64,000 nucleotides of DNA from Piezodorus guildinii (lineage: Eukaryota > Arthropoda > Insecta > Hemiptera > Pentatomidae): contig CM041298.1 in the NCBI GenBank assembly GCA_023052935.1, positions 17,715,371 through 17,779,370 of the forward strand. Direction: 5' to 3'. The notes under the pieces were generated by a model. That model made no database searches, was not told the origin of the DNA, and saw only the letters and a list, made by a program, of their open reading frames with translations. Shown in pieces: positions 34,001 through 44,023 of this stretch (its first letter is position 1; the number at the start of each line of letters is the position of its first letter). The translations under genes were made by a program, and so were the position numbers.

Positions 34001-37000
34001 TTGTGGCCATCGAACAAACGAAATTAAATCAGGTGCTGGAGTTGAACCTCGTGGTGTGAAGATGGAAGTCACTGTTTCTTCTAGAGAAGACTTTTCTCGT
34101 GACCTCCTGAAGGTAATTTAAAACCCTGTATCTACCGTCTATTCAGCCACTTCCTGCCCAAGTAGATTTGCTGATTTCAGTGAAAATCAACAATAAAACA
34201 AATATAAAAACGTTTATTTATTTTAATAAATTATGTAGATGTTTTAATCGCATAAACTTAGGCATAAATGTTATTTGTAATGTTGTGGATTAGGGAAGTA
34301 ATGGTGATTAATGGTGATCCTACAGGTTATGTACTTCATCCAGTAGTCAAGATTTAAGAAAAAAATACTATGTACCAAATTGTACGTAAGTTGCGGAAAA
34401 GTTGTAAACTAATACTGTTGATAATTATTTCTACTTTTAGATCATTTCACAAAAAATAGTAGTTTCACTGTTTGCTAAATGGGACTCACATGGAAACTAA
34501 ATTAACTTTATAATGATGGAGTTTTTGTTGACCGTTGAGAAATTAGATGAGGAAGATGATTGGGGGTGCGGTCATAAATTAGAAACACACATTTAAAACA
34601 AGTGCTATTTTAATTATGTGCCGACGTTTCAGCCTACAATGTGGGTCTTCATCAGGGCTAAAAGAAACAAGATAACAACCAATGTAATTATAGACTTAAT
34701 AATGCATTAGGTAATTTTTAATAATATGACAGTAATATAATATGGGAACATAAATAAAATTACATGTAAAATGATAATAAGATGACAGTTATAAAGTATT
34801 GGAAATAAACAAAATTAAGATGATAGTTATAAAGTATGAAAGTAAACAGAATTGAGATGATAATATTGTAATAAGAATATATAAAGAGAGACTAAGCAAA
34901 TGAAAAAATGACATAGGAAAAATATGTGAACATTAAAATTTTAAATATGAACAATTTTGAAGTGATATATGACAGTAATATATTAAAAACATAGTTAAGA
35001 GTATAGGTAATATATAGAAAGAACATAGTCATTAAAAAAGAGAAACAGTATGAATAAACAAATAATTTTAAATTTTAAAATAATGTAATATTAAACTAAC
35101 ACTTATATGTCAGGATATGTAACAGAGAAAGATATGAGTATGGAAAGAAGGAGAAAGGAATAGGCGATGAAAAGAGATCCTAATCAATAAGAAAAAAGAT
35201 ACATACTTGGCTCTGAGAAGTGATGTTTTTCTGTTTAAAAAACGCTCATTGCGTGGAACGGAAAATATGGGAACTAGAATGTTTGTTAGAGCTTTTCCAA
35301 GAAGCTATGTTATGTTTACTGATTCGATTGTTTGTTGAAGAAAAAGCAAAAAAAAAAAACTAAAAGATTGGCTAATGATTTTTTTAAATACATGTTAATA
35401 ATATAAAATAGCAGACTGAGATTAAAAAATACAGAATTAGTGAAAAAAAGAGAAAAATAGGAAGCGAAAAATATATAAGTATGAATATAAAGGGGAAGAT
35501 ATTAAGTAATAACGAATGACGATTAGGTAAAAAGGAATAGGTAATACATCAAAATGTATTTTGAAAAAGTTCTTATGAAATTTAAAATTGTAATAAACCG
35601 AATAAAATAGGTATCGTTAAACATAAAAATCAAATGAACTAACCAATTTTTGATTTTTTAACAATTAATGTCTCTAATTTCTTATGATGATTAAATATAA
35701 GAATTAATAGAAGTTATATAATAAACTTAATATTTTCTTGCTAAGTACACTTTTCGTTACGATGAACTCATAATCCCAAAGTGATTATGACACATTTTGC
35801 AGGGTCTTCCTTGCCTTCGCCTCTCCTCTGGGCAGTACTTGAGCAGTCTAAGTGGCCAACGCATTTAGTCCATCCTCATCATATGGCCGAACCACATGAG
35901 TCTCTTCTCTGATTTGATCACTAAACCCCACAGACTAGGCTTATTGGAGATCAAATTAATGTTCTCCAGGTCCGTCCCAGGTTCGAATCCCGGCTGTGAC
36001 AGAATATTATTTTCTCTGTTTTTTAAGCCATGGGACGACCCCTTCCCCATGAGTTATGAAGATCTACTAAGGCACACCAAGCCTCTAATAAAATGGGTAT
36101 CCAAAATGGGTAAACAATTTGGCTGCTGAACTTGATCTTGGCCCTATCACCTCATTGCAAGGCCATTCATGACTCTTAGAGGTACAGTTTGTTTGCTTAA
36201 CGTCAGTTTTATGCTATTATGGCTAATCCGGCGAAAGCTACGGTGGGAGTCCTAAATTTTTATTATCTAGGTTTTATCAGGATAGGGATCTTTAACGAGT
36301 ACCTGACATCACACAGGCTTGGGACCACCTCTTAACGTCCCTTCCAAAGGACGTCATGAAGAAGAATTTTTTGCTCCCATTAAAAAATCTTAAGACCACC
36401 TGTAGGATTGAACCCACCATAGAAAGCTGTTATGCTAGCCACTACGCTATGGGTGACCCCTGTGTAGAGGTACAGGCTATATCTATAATATTTGATGTTA
36501 TTATCTGAGTTTATTAGAAACAATTATACCTTCCCCCAACCCCACTAATTTTGTTAACTCTCACAAGCACTCGCTTTCATGAACTTCTTCCACCATTTAG
36601 CGTGGCCCTTAAGAAAAATCAACCAGCTGTATGAGTAAATTAATTGAAATTCCATCTTCTATTTTTTTTGCAGTCTGAAACATGCTCCGTTTTGATTCCC
36701 GAATTGGAGTTGGAAGCTGGACCGTTTGTCGTTGGCGGCAAGTTCACGACAGTAGAAGGACTATTGACAGACCTGAAGATTGGCTTGGAGCGCAGTGTAC
36801 TGACCAGGGATACCTTACAAGCTGAGGTTGCTGAAGCATTGAAAAAGCTTGCTGAAAGATTAGACAAGGTCTTAGCAACCGAGGAAGCTGTAACGCTTGT
36901 CCTGGATGACCCAGCAGGCAATTCTTATATACAGGTCAGTTAACATAGTGGTAATTAATAATTACATCATCTGTCTTATTAATGAGCTTCTTATTAAATT

Positions 37001-38920
37001 ATTAACTTCTTCTATTTTATGTCATTTAAATGCTTTATTAACTTATTGCTTTATTGGTTCTTATTACTTTATTATTAGTCTGCGATTTTTTGTAACAGTA
37101 TATTGAGTGTCACTCAAACCATCTTATCCTTCATTATATACATATGATAACTATTTGACTTTCAATAACTTTATACATAAAATTATCTTTATTACTTATT
37201 TATATTTGCTAGAATTATCTACTCCAAAGAGATCATCCCCCACTCTCCTTAAATACATTTCCAGTCTCCCCAACCTTTTCCTAAACAATACTCCTAACCT
37301 CCTAACACTCACCTGTCAAGAACTTAGGTGTTACTCTTGATCAAACTCTCTCCTGGAAACCGTACATCTTTCAATATCCCGTCGAACCATAGTAACCCTA
37401 AAGCAATTCCGTCGTCTCCTATCATTTAATACTTGTAAACTCCTTGTTTCCTCCCTCGTCTTTCCCCACTTTGACTACGGTTTTGTGGTGTACAGCGGAC
37501 TTTCAGGTGAGCTCGAAGCAAAACTCAAGCATATTATGAACTGTTACTATGTTTCGGCTACTACTTTTCTAAGGCAGCGATGTCTCTGAAACTGTATTAA
37601 TCGATATGTAAATTTTCGGTTATTATTATGTAAAACTATTCGATTTCTTTTCCAAAAGTATCATGTTAATCAATTCATTATTGAGAACAGGTGGCACAAA
37701 GGGGAATAGAGTAATTATCTTAAAATACACATTTATTTATAAAAAAACACATAAAAATACACAGTGAGGGATTATTATTATCGAGAATACTGAGGTTCAG
37801 ATTTACCACATAATATAACATGAAAATGGTACCTTCGGACATAACTGCATAATTGTTCCCTGGCTTGACCCCCTGACCTCCTCTGGCCTTGGCTGGACTT
37901 CCACTTTCTCTCCTGTCCGGGCTAAAACTTCCCCAGGTAGAGGGCTATCCCTGCTCTAGGAGTGGAGGGGTGCATTATTTGTATAGCCCTTCTAAGAAAT
38001 ATTTTGCTTGTAGAAACTGTTCTATTTGAAATAATTCTAAATTATTTCTATTTCTCCCAGTATTCTTGATACATAGCACTGTGCAATACGATTTGTATTC
38101 GGGATCGCCAGACATGCATATAACCCAGTATAGCACCGAGGTAAGTTGGCTTTATCCTCGTTACAGATGCCAGTATTTCCTAGCTTCCTTCCTCTATCAG
38201 GTTATCATAACTCAGCGTTCCAGCTATATCTTCCAAACCCTTCAATTTAAAAGCTATAAATCATCAATTCATTCCCGTCTTTCTGACCCCTACCCTTCTC
38301 CTCATCGTGTTGCTACAAGTTCTTTCTAGCCAAAGCAACCTCTTTTTGGAATTCTATCCCTCCTGAGATCCGTCATGTAAGAACTGCTTCCTCCTTCAAA
38401 TTGCTTCTTTTTAACCACCTTCTCCTTTCCCAGTCATACAAACTATAACCTCAAAATGCAGATGCAAGAAAATACCAATTTTGTTGTGTTAATATTATTT
38501 CAATTATCACTGATGAAGTAGCTATTTCTATTTTTGTTTTGTTTTTTCATTTTAAGAGTCTAATTTGTAAATATTTACATATTTTAAAACCTTAATTATT
38601 TTTTTTAGTTTAGCAATTTGTTGTTTAAAACCATGACCACAGTGTTCCAGTCATCAAATCTGTATTTTTATTTTATTCTTTAGGGACTTTAGTCCCAGGA
38701 TAATAAAGAAGTTTTTCATTTCATTTCAAAGTATCTTACCATTTTAAGTTGATTGTTTAAATATCTCACTCTTTCAGTTTTTTGTAAAATTTATTCAATG
38801 TTTCAGAGTCTTACCGCACCTGATCCAGATCCGCGACTCAAAATTACTCATTATGAAAGGACATACGACCAAAATGAAGATCTTGGACTTAATGACATTA
38901 AGACTGAGAATTACGAATGA
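27956..38920 (+). CDS. ZPR1: Zinc finger protein ZPR1 (7 exons, complete)
   Basis: Joined exons: 27956-28075, 28533-28785, 29437-29593, 31014-31296, 33952-34112, 36674-36934, 38807-38920, all with GT..AG introns. The coding sum is 1349 nt, one short of 450 codons, because of a one-base gap in exon 3. The protein of about 449 residues compares with about 459 in human. It has the duplicated ZPR1 layout: a C4 finger (C34-X2-C37, C63-X2-C66), an alpha/beta domain with TTVEG and [13 protein letters not shown], then a second finger (C257-X2-C260, C286-X2-C289) and a second TTVEG domain. Both fingers have the same X25 spacing. ZPR1 is a conserved eukaryotic protein that binds translation factor eEF1A and, in animals, SMN complexes and some receptor tails, and moves between cytoplasm and nucleus. 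Introns are filled with mobile DNA. Confidence 0.9.
28533..28785 (+). CDS. ZPR1: ZPR1 exon 2
   Basis: The acceptor is TTCTAG|GGT. It encodes [20 protein letters not shown], then [17 protein letters not shown] (second half of finger 1), and runs to [12 protein letters not shown]. It ends one base into the next codon at G|GTATGT. Confidence 0.9.
29437..29593 (+). CDS. ZPR1: ZPR1 exon 3, with apparent one-base frameshift
   Basis: The acceptor is TTTCAG|AG. It encodes [12 protein letters not shown], then the frame meets TAA at 29473-29475. From 29475 the family protein resumes in another frame: [12 protein letters not shown], then [20 protein letters not shown]. One base appears to be missing at about 29471-29475. 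The donor is TTG|GTATTT. It is either a sequencing/assembly indel or a true lesion. Confidence 0.8.
29835..29960. repeat. Near-perfect 126-bp palindrome in ZPR1 intron 3
   Basis: The arms of 63 bases are centred between 29897 and 29898 with about one mismatch and no loop. Outer bases are ATGAGAGAAGTTGGTTCAGG, and the centre is AATTTATAAATT. It could be a foldback MITE. A transcript of it would form a long hairpin. Confidence 0.9.
30059..30127. repeat. Second palindrome in ZPR1 intron 3
   Basis: TTCAGTATTGGAAGTAT pairs with ATACTTCCAATACTGAA around an imperfect AT-rich centre (TTTTTGTTA/TAACAAAAA). Total about 69 bp. Confidence 0.8.
30192..30487. mobile_element. Foldback element in ZPR1 intron 3
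   Basis: The palindrome is about 296 bp. The outer ends are AATTACTGGAAGGAATTAG and its complement, and the arms contain TTTGCCAACGTTTCGACC, then GGTCATCATCAGGGTGCATG. The right arm carries an expanded G run (GGGGGGGGG at 30392-30400) that breaks the pairing. The motif AACGTTTCG..CATCATCAGGG links it to 9899-10167. Confidence 0.85.
31014..31296 (+). CDS. ZPR1: ZPR1 exon 4
   Basis: The acceptor is TTTGTAG|ATA. It encodes [20 protein letters not shown], an acidic linker ([20 protein letters not shown]), and [19 protein letters not shown] with the first pair of finger-2 cysteines. The donor is A|GTAAGT. Confidence 0.9.
31380..31640 (+). mobile_element. Jockey-type LINE 3' end (ZPR1 intron 4)
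   Basis: Broken codons near 31466-31500 read [10 protein letters not shown], as at the end of the ORF in the LINE at 13037 (LKRQWSRDLL). A 3' UTR-like stretch follows. Confidence 0.55.
31641..32744. other. ZPR1 intron 4, no feature recognised
   Basis: AT-rich intronic DNA without a recognisable gene or repeat. Confidence 0.4.
32745..33170 (+). mobile_element. R1-type LINE C-terminal remnant (ZPR1 intron 4)
   Basis: The plus strand encodes [17 protein letters not shown], then [19 protein letters not shown] and [10 protein letters not shown]. This is the CCHC-like C-P-C...AEH....C segment at the end of R1-type ORF2. A stop follows at about 33025 and a few more readable codons come after it. 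Termini are not found. Confidence 0.7.
33219..33780 (+). mobile_element. SINE family 1 with internal tandem duplication (ZPR1 intron 4)
   Basis: Two nearly identical units of 242 bases (33219-33460 and 33461-33702) begin CGACTAGA.GTTGTCACAGCC and contain CTGTCCTTCAGAAAGGACGA and GAGCCTGTGTGATATCACAG. The second runs on into the normal SINE 3' end (GGATAGGCAAAATTTAG, then (AAAC)n). The tRNA-like head is changed or absent. Confidence 0.75.
33952..34112 (+). CDS. ZPR1: ZPR1 exon 5
   Basis: The acceptor is TTTTTACAG|AA. It encodes [20 protein letters not shown] with the second pair of finger-2 cysteines, then [20 protein letters not shown] and SRDLLK. The donor is AAG|GTAATT, phase 0. Confidence 0.9.
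34222..34440 (+). repeat. Dispersed repeat (pair with 6225-6425), ZPR1 intron 5
   Basis: It shares GCATAAACTTA, AAGATTTAAGAA and TACCAAATTGTACGTAAGTTG with the segment at 6225-6425. Confidence 0.45.
34490..34700 (+). mobile_element. Single arm of a foldback-type element (ZPR1 intron 5)
   Basis: It starts near TTGTTGACCGTTGAGAAATT, also found beside the foldback at 30180. It contains GTGCCGACGTTTCAGCC and TGGGTCTTCATCAGGGCTAA. A diverged copy is at 46185-46490. No second arm is present nearby. Confidence 0.6.
34701..35810. other. AT-rich ZPR1 intron 5 segment
   Basis: This long stretch of A-rich sequence has loosely repeated phrases such as GATAATA, GACAGTTATAAAGTAT and AAATAAACA..ATTAAGATGA. 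Part of it continues the repeat that follows the foldback arm and recurs at 46380-46490. Confidence 0.4.
35811..35930 (-). mobile_element. LINE C-terminal fragment (ZPR1 intron 5)
   Basis: The minus strand reads [15 protein letters not shown], then [17 protein letters not shown] and CKMC. This is the W.GH..RM....RGRP tail of non-LTR retrotransposons. Confidence 0.6.
35940..36130 (+). mobile_element. SINE family 3 fragment (ZPR1 intron 5)
   Basis: A B-box-like AGGTTCGAATCCCGGCTGTG is followed by ACAGAATATTATTTTCTC. The same CGGCTGTG.CAGAATTATTA segment lies at 55030-55055. The head is not clear. Confidence 0.45.
36188..36464 (-). mobile_element. SINE family 1, full length (ZPR1 intron 5)
   Basis: The reversed copy has the tail (TTTGCTTAACGTCA) at the left and the tRNA-like head (GCTAGCCACTACGCTATGGG complement) at the right. 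The target-site duplication TAGAGGTACAG is at 36177-36187 and 36465-36475. Confidence 0.85.
36674..36934 (+). CDS. ZPR1: ZPR1 exon 6
   Basis: The acceptor is TTTTTGCAG|TCT. It encodes [18 protein letters not shown], then [20 protein letters not shown] (the second TTVEG domain) and [13 protein letters not shown]. The donor is CAG|GTCAGT. Confidence 0.9.
37205..38730 (+). mobile_element. LINE, 5'-truncated and interrupted (ZPR1 intron 6)
   Basis: Broken frames read [16 protein letters not shown], then [19 protein letters not shown] and IMNC. After the inserted segment they resume with [14 protein letters not shown] and [13 protein letters not shown]. This parallels the better copy at 50030-51095. 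The 3' end is GGGACTTTAGTCCCAGGATA, then ATAAAG. Many frameshifts show an old copy. Confidence 0.75.
37545..38077. mobile_element. 533-bp insertion inside the LINE
   Basis: It splits the LINE between the codons for MNC and AIRFVFG. ACTGT is duplicated on both sides (37540-37544, 38078-38082). The ends TACTATG and CATAGC contain a 5-base inverted repeat. A G+C-rich, pyrimidine-rich part lies at 37850-37960. There is no ORF. It could be a small LTR-like or DNA element of unknown type. Confidence 0.55.
38807..38920 (+). CDS. ZPR1: ZPR1 exon 7 (last)
   Basis: The acceptor is TGTTTCAG|AGT. It encodes [20 protein letters not shown], then [17 protein letters not shown] and the TGA stop at 38918-38920. 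The ending resembles the family pattern ..ITHY.RT..QNE.LGL. Confidence 0.9.
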   Translation, partial: SLTAPDPDPRLKITHYERTYDQNEDLGLNDIKTENYE

Positions 38921-38989
38921 ATATTTTCAAATGAGTAAAGGTATCTGCTGTGATAAGTTATTTTGGCCGAGGATTTGTGAAAGAAGGGT

Positions 38990-39655
38990 AAAGAATAAAT
39001 AAAAAAGAAAAATAAGGCGACATTTACTCTAAATTGTTGTGAAATATGCTGTCTGAGTCTCCAGTACAACACAGAATATTAGGTGGATACATGTACACCT
39101 TAAAAGTTTTAAGAGATTCAAAAGAATTCAAGACCATTTTTGTATATATTTCTTTAGAGTAAGAGTAAATAGCTGAATAATAAATATTAAAAAAATTAAA
39201 GATTTTTTTTTTTACCAAAGTAATTTTCATTTGTTAACTCATATTTACAACAACATTAAGCATATCAAATTAACTTTTACTCTAAAATTTAGTACTATTA
39301 TATTAGTGGTTTAAACTATATTCTAGTCAGAGTTGAAAGGTAATTCATACCATGAAAATTGAATTAAAAAGAAAATCAAGGCCACATTTATTCTAAATGT
39401 GAAATATGAAATAAGCCTCCATTACAACACAGAATATGAGGTGTATAATTTTAAACCTACAAGTTTTTAAGATTTTCAAAAATATTCGTGACCATTATCA
39501 TTTATATTTCTTAAAAGTAAGAGGCAAATATCTGAATAATAAATAATTAAAAAAACTTCAAGTAAATTTATTTTTTAATCAAATTCATTTGTTAATTTAT
39601 ATTTAATACAGCATTAAGCATATTAAATTATATTTTACACTAAAATTTAATGCTG
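38990..39655. repeat. Diverged tandem duplication in the ZPR1 3' flank
   Basis: Two direct units of about 300 bases, offset by about 360, start near 38990 and 39355. Shared phrases are GGC.ACATTTA.TCTAAAT, TACAACACAGAATAT.AGGTG, AATA.CTGAATAATAAATA and CATTAAGCATAT.AAATTA. They may include the ZPR1 3' UTR. Confidence 0.65.
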
Positions 39656-41145
39656 TTTTTAACATATCATTTCTTCAGTTCCCTATCCATGCACTATCTT
39701 CTGATAATTCATAACTTTTGTTGGAATGAATGTCCGATCTCTTGATTTCGTGTTAGTACAAAAACAATTTCCTGCTTATGTTTTAAACTGTGTTGGGAAT
39801 TAACCTAACTAAAATAGCTTGAGAGAGAATCTCAGAGCTTGGCGGGTTGTACTGGAGATGTTTATAAGGAATTCTTGATAGCATGTTTTTTCATAAATAT
39901 ATGTTTCTATTGTTAATGAAATAAATGTTAAATATGCAACATGTACATAGTGCACCCATATTCAGTTATTTTTAAATATAGAGTTTAATTTATTTAAAAC
40001 AAAAAAAAAAAATAAATTTGTAAATTGAATTGAATGTCTATTTTAAAAATATTTTACTGTACTTTATATATTTACAATAAAGTAGATAATCCTAAAAAAT
40101 AGTAAAAACTGCTTATTCTCAATTATAAATTAATAAAGAATAATAATGTCATGTAATATAAGGCCATGTTTATATCAAAAGAGATTAACTAGGAAGTAAT
40201 AGAAAAATAAGAATCACTTAAAAGGTATAGGTTATGCGTTTATAAAGATCGATAATTATTTTCATTTCATTAATATTTTAAGGAAGTAATGAATTTACAC
40301 TCAATAATAATTTCCGTTGAATGTTTGTTAAACTCGTGATAGTTAACAAAGAAATCTGAATTGTAATAAACCTCTCCTATACATGAAAATCTAACCTATA
40401 CCTTTAAAATGACTTCTCCTTACACTCCTAGCTAATCCTTTGCTATATAAAAAAGACAATTATTGAGATTTATTTCTATGTAATTAATTTTTAACTTAGT
40501 ATTCTTTAATTATGGATTCCCCCCCCTCATTTCTGTAATATTTAAATGTGTTAATCATAAGTATTTCGATTTTTTTTTTTTAGTTAAAAAAATATGTGTG
40601 TATATTGGGATTATTTAATGGGCAAGCTTAGGCTGAGAGGTTAACCGGAGAAGAATACCTCCTTTCATAAAATTTGAGACAGATATACTTAGAAATACAC
40701 CATCTTGAATTTTATTTTTAAATTTTGATTTGTTTTATATTTTTTAGATATTTTACAATGGTTTTTAAGTTGTTCAGCTGTACTATAATTTTAAATTGAG
40801 TTTTATATATTTATGAAGTAAATGTTTTTTATTTATTATATTGAAATCATATTGTAAATATAATGTATGTAAATTGTTATTTTTCTTTATCAGACATTAT
40901 AGAAATAAAAAATTGTAGATGTTTTTATTTCTAATGATTGACTTTCAGATTCAATAAAACATTATAGCTCATAATATCTCTCATTTTCTTTATCCTTTAT
41001 TCCCTTAAAAATGTATTTGTTTAGTATACCTTTAAACTTCTAACATTCTACATCTTTTTAGTTAGATCACTAATTTTTAACTTGTGCCATGATTCCCATA
41101 AAGTAGTCCTTACCCAGAGACCTGAACGGTAGACTAGTTAAATAT
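39656..41145. other. AT-rich intergenic stretch, no gene seen
   Basis: About 1.5 kb with no credible frame or matched repeat. Several AATAAA hexamers (for example near 40950) could serve as polyadenylation signals on the plus strand. Confidence 0.45.
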
Positions 41146-41149
41146 TATA

Positions 41150-41830
41150 AATAAATAAATTCTTTATCATCCTGGGACATGTCCCTTTAGAATAAAATAT
41201 ACAGAATGTACAAAATGTGCTTTAGAGTCTTAGAGTAAATTAAATACATATAAACAATTTAATAATTACTAGTATAAAATGTGCGCCATAGAGTCAAAAA
41301 GTGGTGATTTTAAAACATGAATTTTGTTGCAATAGCAAACTTCAGAAGGCTATTTGGATTGACTAGTTGGTTGTTCACAGGGTGTTCTAAGCGGACTTCA
41401 CCAAATAGAGTAAACCTTAACTTTGAAAGTCTGTCACAGTGGTGGATTACGTGGAAAGATATTTCATCTTCCTGTCTACATAAAGGGGTATTAGAGATAC
41501 CAAGTTTGAACATGTGGTAGTTGAGTTTTCTGTGTCCTGTGTAAGTAGCAGTGATGGTTTATAGGCATGGCCTTCTCATACTAAGTAGACATTTCCTTCA
41601 ACTAATACTAGGACCATCTAAAAATTTAAGTGAGTATTTAAGTCCCCATAGTTGTTTAATTTTGATTAAATAGGATTGTTTAATAGCCCTAAAGGCAGAA
41701 CTTAAACTGGTTCCACATAGGGGTTCTGGTGTGATGGGAATTGTTGCTGAGCCCTTCCTAGCTAGTTCATCAGCTCTCTCATTCCCACTGAAGCCAGTGT
41801 GTCCAGGTACCCATTCGTCAAGTGATTAAA
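41150..41830 (-). mobile_element. LINE with RNase H region and 3' end
   Basis: The minus strand near 41825-41740 reads WVPGHTGFSGNERADELARK, the C-terminal RNase H motif of non-LTR elements (H..G..GNE.AD.LA). It continues with broken codons to ISFHVIHHCDRLSKLR at about 41470-41410. The 3' end at about 41150-41200 is GGGACATGTCCCAGGATGAT, then AAAG, matching other LINE tails in the window. Confidence 0.75.
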
Positions 41831-42110
41831 TAGTTGGAGTGGTGGATGGAAGGAGGGATAGAATCCATAGGATTGGGGATCGAATGATAAAGGATCTGTC
41901 GAAATGTGCAGTTTGGTGTGCCGTACCTTATAAATCTGAAGGCCTGGAGCATGTACAACGGGGATGGACAGAGGATTTGAATTGTAGGAGGTCAAAAATG
42001 TATGATGGATGGCAGGATTGGATAACTTGATATAGGAATGACGCAAGGAAAAACTTGTGATGATTTGAAGGGTAACTCGTCATGAAATTGGGATATGGAG
42101 GGGTACCTCG
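41831..42110 (-). mobile_element. LINE fragment, same family as 50030-51095
   Basis: The minus strand reads [20 protein letters not shown], then LLQFKSSVHPRCTCSRPSDL and ELMN-side codons. It corresponds to the FLGSFLYQIINSHHPFYVYS segment of the copy at 50030. Frames are broken. Confidence 0.65.
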
Positions 42111-42439
42111 GGGCCACGAAGATAATTGGACAAAGCAATTAATTAAGCATATTATTTTTTTCTCCCGAGAATGAGCATATATTACCTCAGAGCAATCCAT
42201 GACTGCGGTATTTTCTGAACTAAAATATGTGTGTGAGTAAGGAGTCTGAACTTACGTCACTTTGAAGCATCACTACCTCACACTCATGTTGAGGGAAGAA
42301 CAAAACAAGGATTCAAGAATAAGGTTCTATTTAAAAATTTTGGTCCAAAGAGGGATAAAGCCATTGGATAATTTAAAATGCTCCACAATGCCGAATCACA
42401 GAGCTATATCAGTATCATTCAGAAAGAATAATTGAGTTA

Positions 42440-42695
42440 ATAATATCGCGGCGACTGAGATGGCCCTGTAAAGTGGTTTAGCTCAGTGAAGAATGAATCC
42501 CTAAAATGTTAGTATGCACTTAACCGACTAGGTGTAGGTATCCGAAAGTTAGGCTGAGGCATTGGTGGGAGGATTATGTTAGGTCTGATCTCTGGAGTGC
42601 AGCCTCAGGGTGATCGTTGGATGAATCTTTGTAGGCAACATTTTTTGGTGTCTGCATCAAACCTTCGGGTTCACTAAGCCTTTTATTATTATTTT
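42440..42695 (+). mobile_element. LINE 3' end
   Basis: Frame-broken codons at about 42540-42600 read RHWWEDYVRSDLWSA, a GRP..RWEDYV..DL tail. The end is CCTTCGGGTTCACTAAGCC, then (TTATTA)n, the same terminal signature as 21912-22229. Confidence 0.7.
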
Positions 42696-42699
42696 ATTT

Positions 42700-42990
42700 T
42701 TTTCATGGAACTACGATCCAGTTACAGGTCTTGGCCTCCTCCAACCATCACGGTCTTGTACTAGTGCCATCCAGCTCCAAACTCCATGTTCCCCACAAGC
42801 ATGTTGTGAGTATCTCCAGCTATATCATCTGACCATTTCAGTTTTGGTCTTCCTCTTCTTCTTGTTCCATGGATTGGCAGTGTTATCAATATTTTAAGCA
42901 TTTCTCAGTCTGCCATCCATACCTTAAGCACCCTAACTTCATTACTTTGACATCAGCACCCCAAAAGTATTGTAGGAATCCTGGTTTATG
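42700..42990 (-). mobile_element. LINE C-terminal fragment
   Basis: The minus strand reads PIHGTRRRGRPKLKWSDDIA, then a shifted frame with DGTSTRP and WLEEAKTCN. This is the RRRGRP..W.DD tail typical of non-LTR elements, followed by the W.....DR..W..L block. Confidence 0.6.
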
Positions 42991-42999
42991 TTTTATTAT

Positions 43000-43789
43000 T
43001 ATTAAACCTTACTTAAAATACTCTCAAGTGACAGTAAAGGGTGTATGATGTATGATATTGAAAGGAAACTCAGTGTAGGTACTAAAAGATTAGTCCCTAC
43101 TGTGACAGCACTCCACTATCAACCTTTTTATAATAAACTTATGTTTTTTACTAGTTTATTATTTATTTCTTGTTTCACTTAAATTAAAAACAGTTTAAAT
43201 TAAAAAGGTTACATACACTGAACAGTCGCTCCATGTTACTGAAGAAATTAGCTTACTTTAATCCAGATGACAATAGATATACATGGGTTTTGCAGAACAT
43301 TGGCAATGGTCATAAAACAAAAGTTTAACTTGATTTATTTTCATTAATCTTAAATCAACATGATTATAAAGTTCAAAAAACAATATAATGCATATAAATG
43401 AGGCAAGGATCAACCTCTTGAATTTATCAAACAATACATTAGTTTAACTAATGTATGCCGCATTGAAGAGGGTGTAGATCCTATTAAGATATTAGAGGCT
43501 CAACCCAATGGGAGGAGACCACATGTTTGGTATCTGGAGTTCATGCAAAGGGTAAGAGGTAGAAACCGCAAATCACTGAACCAAACATATCTGTCAAGCA
43601 GAGACCAGAAAGAGTGGTTGTGCTGGATAGAATCTTCTCGATAATGAAGAAGATAAGGCAGAAGATCATTATGGAAGAGTTAATCTGACGCAAAGTAAGC
43701 AGCATGGAGGATTTCATATTATAAAGATTAGATACAAGAAGAACTAAATGATTTATGATAGACTCAAAGCTCAACTCTATGTATACAAA
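43000..43789. other. Unassigned, with one coding-like patch
   Basis: At about 43500-43635 the plus strand reads GRRPHVWYLEFMQRVRGRNR, then KSLNQTYLSSRDQKEWLCW, without stops. It could be a piece of a retroelement or gene exon, but I do not recognise it. The rest is AT-rich. Confidence 0.3.
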
Positions 43790-43995
43790 TTGGCTTTATG
43801 ATGGTCGTGTAAATTAGTCTTTTGTAGTCAAGTGGAAGACTAGAGTGTCTATCTGTAAAGTATTAAAGAAGCCAAAAACGGTAAGCAGTTTCAGTCTTAC
43901 ATGAACATTCAAAATAAGACATGTATTAAGTTGGATTCCTAGATATCGGGTCTATTCAACAGGTCAAGCACAATATTATCTAAGGAAACTGTAGA
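43790..43995 (-). mobile_element. Jockey-type LINE fragment, decayed
   Basis: The DNA aligns with 60480-60690 of the LINE at 60049-60900: TTTTGTAGT.AAGTGGAAGA, CCTA.ATATCGG.TCT.TTCAAC, ..CAAGC..AATAT.A. Frames are broken. Confidence 0.55.
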
Positions 43996-44023
43996 TTAAC
44001 AAAATAATTAAATAGAAGATCTG

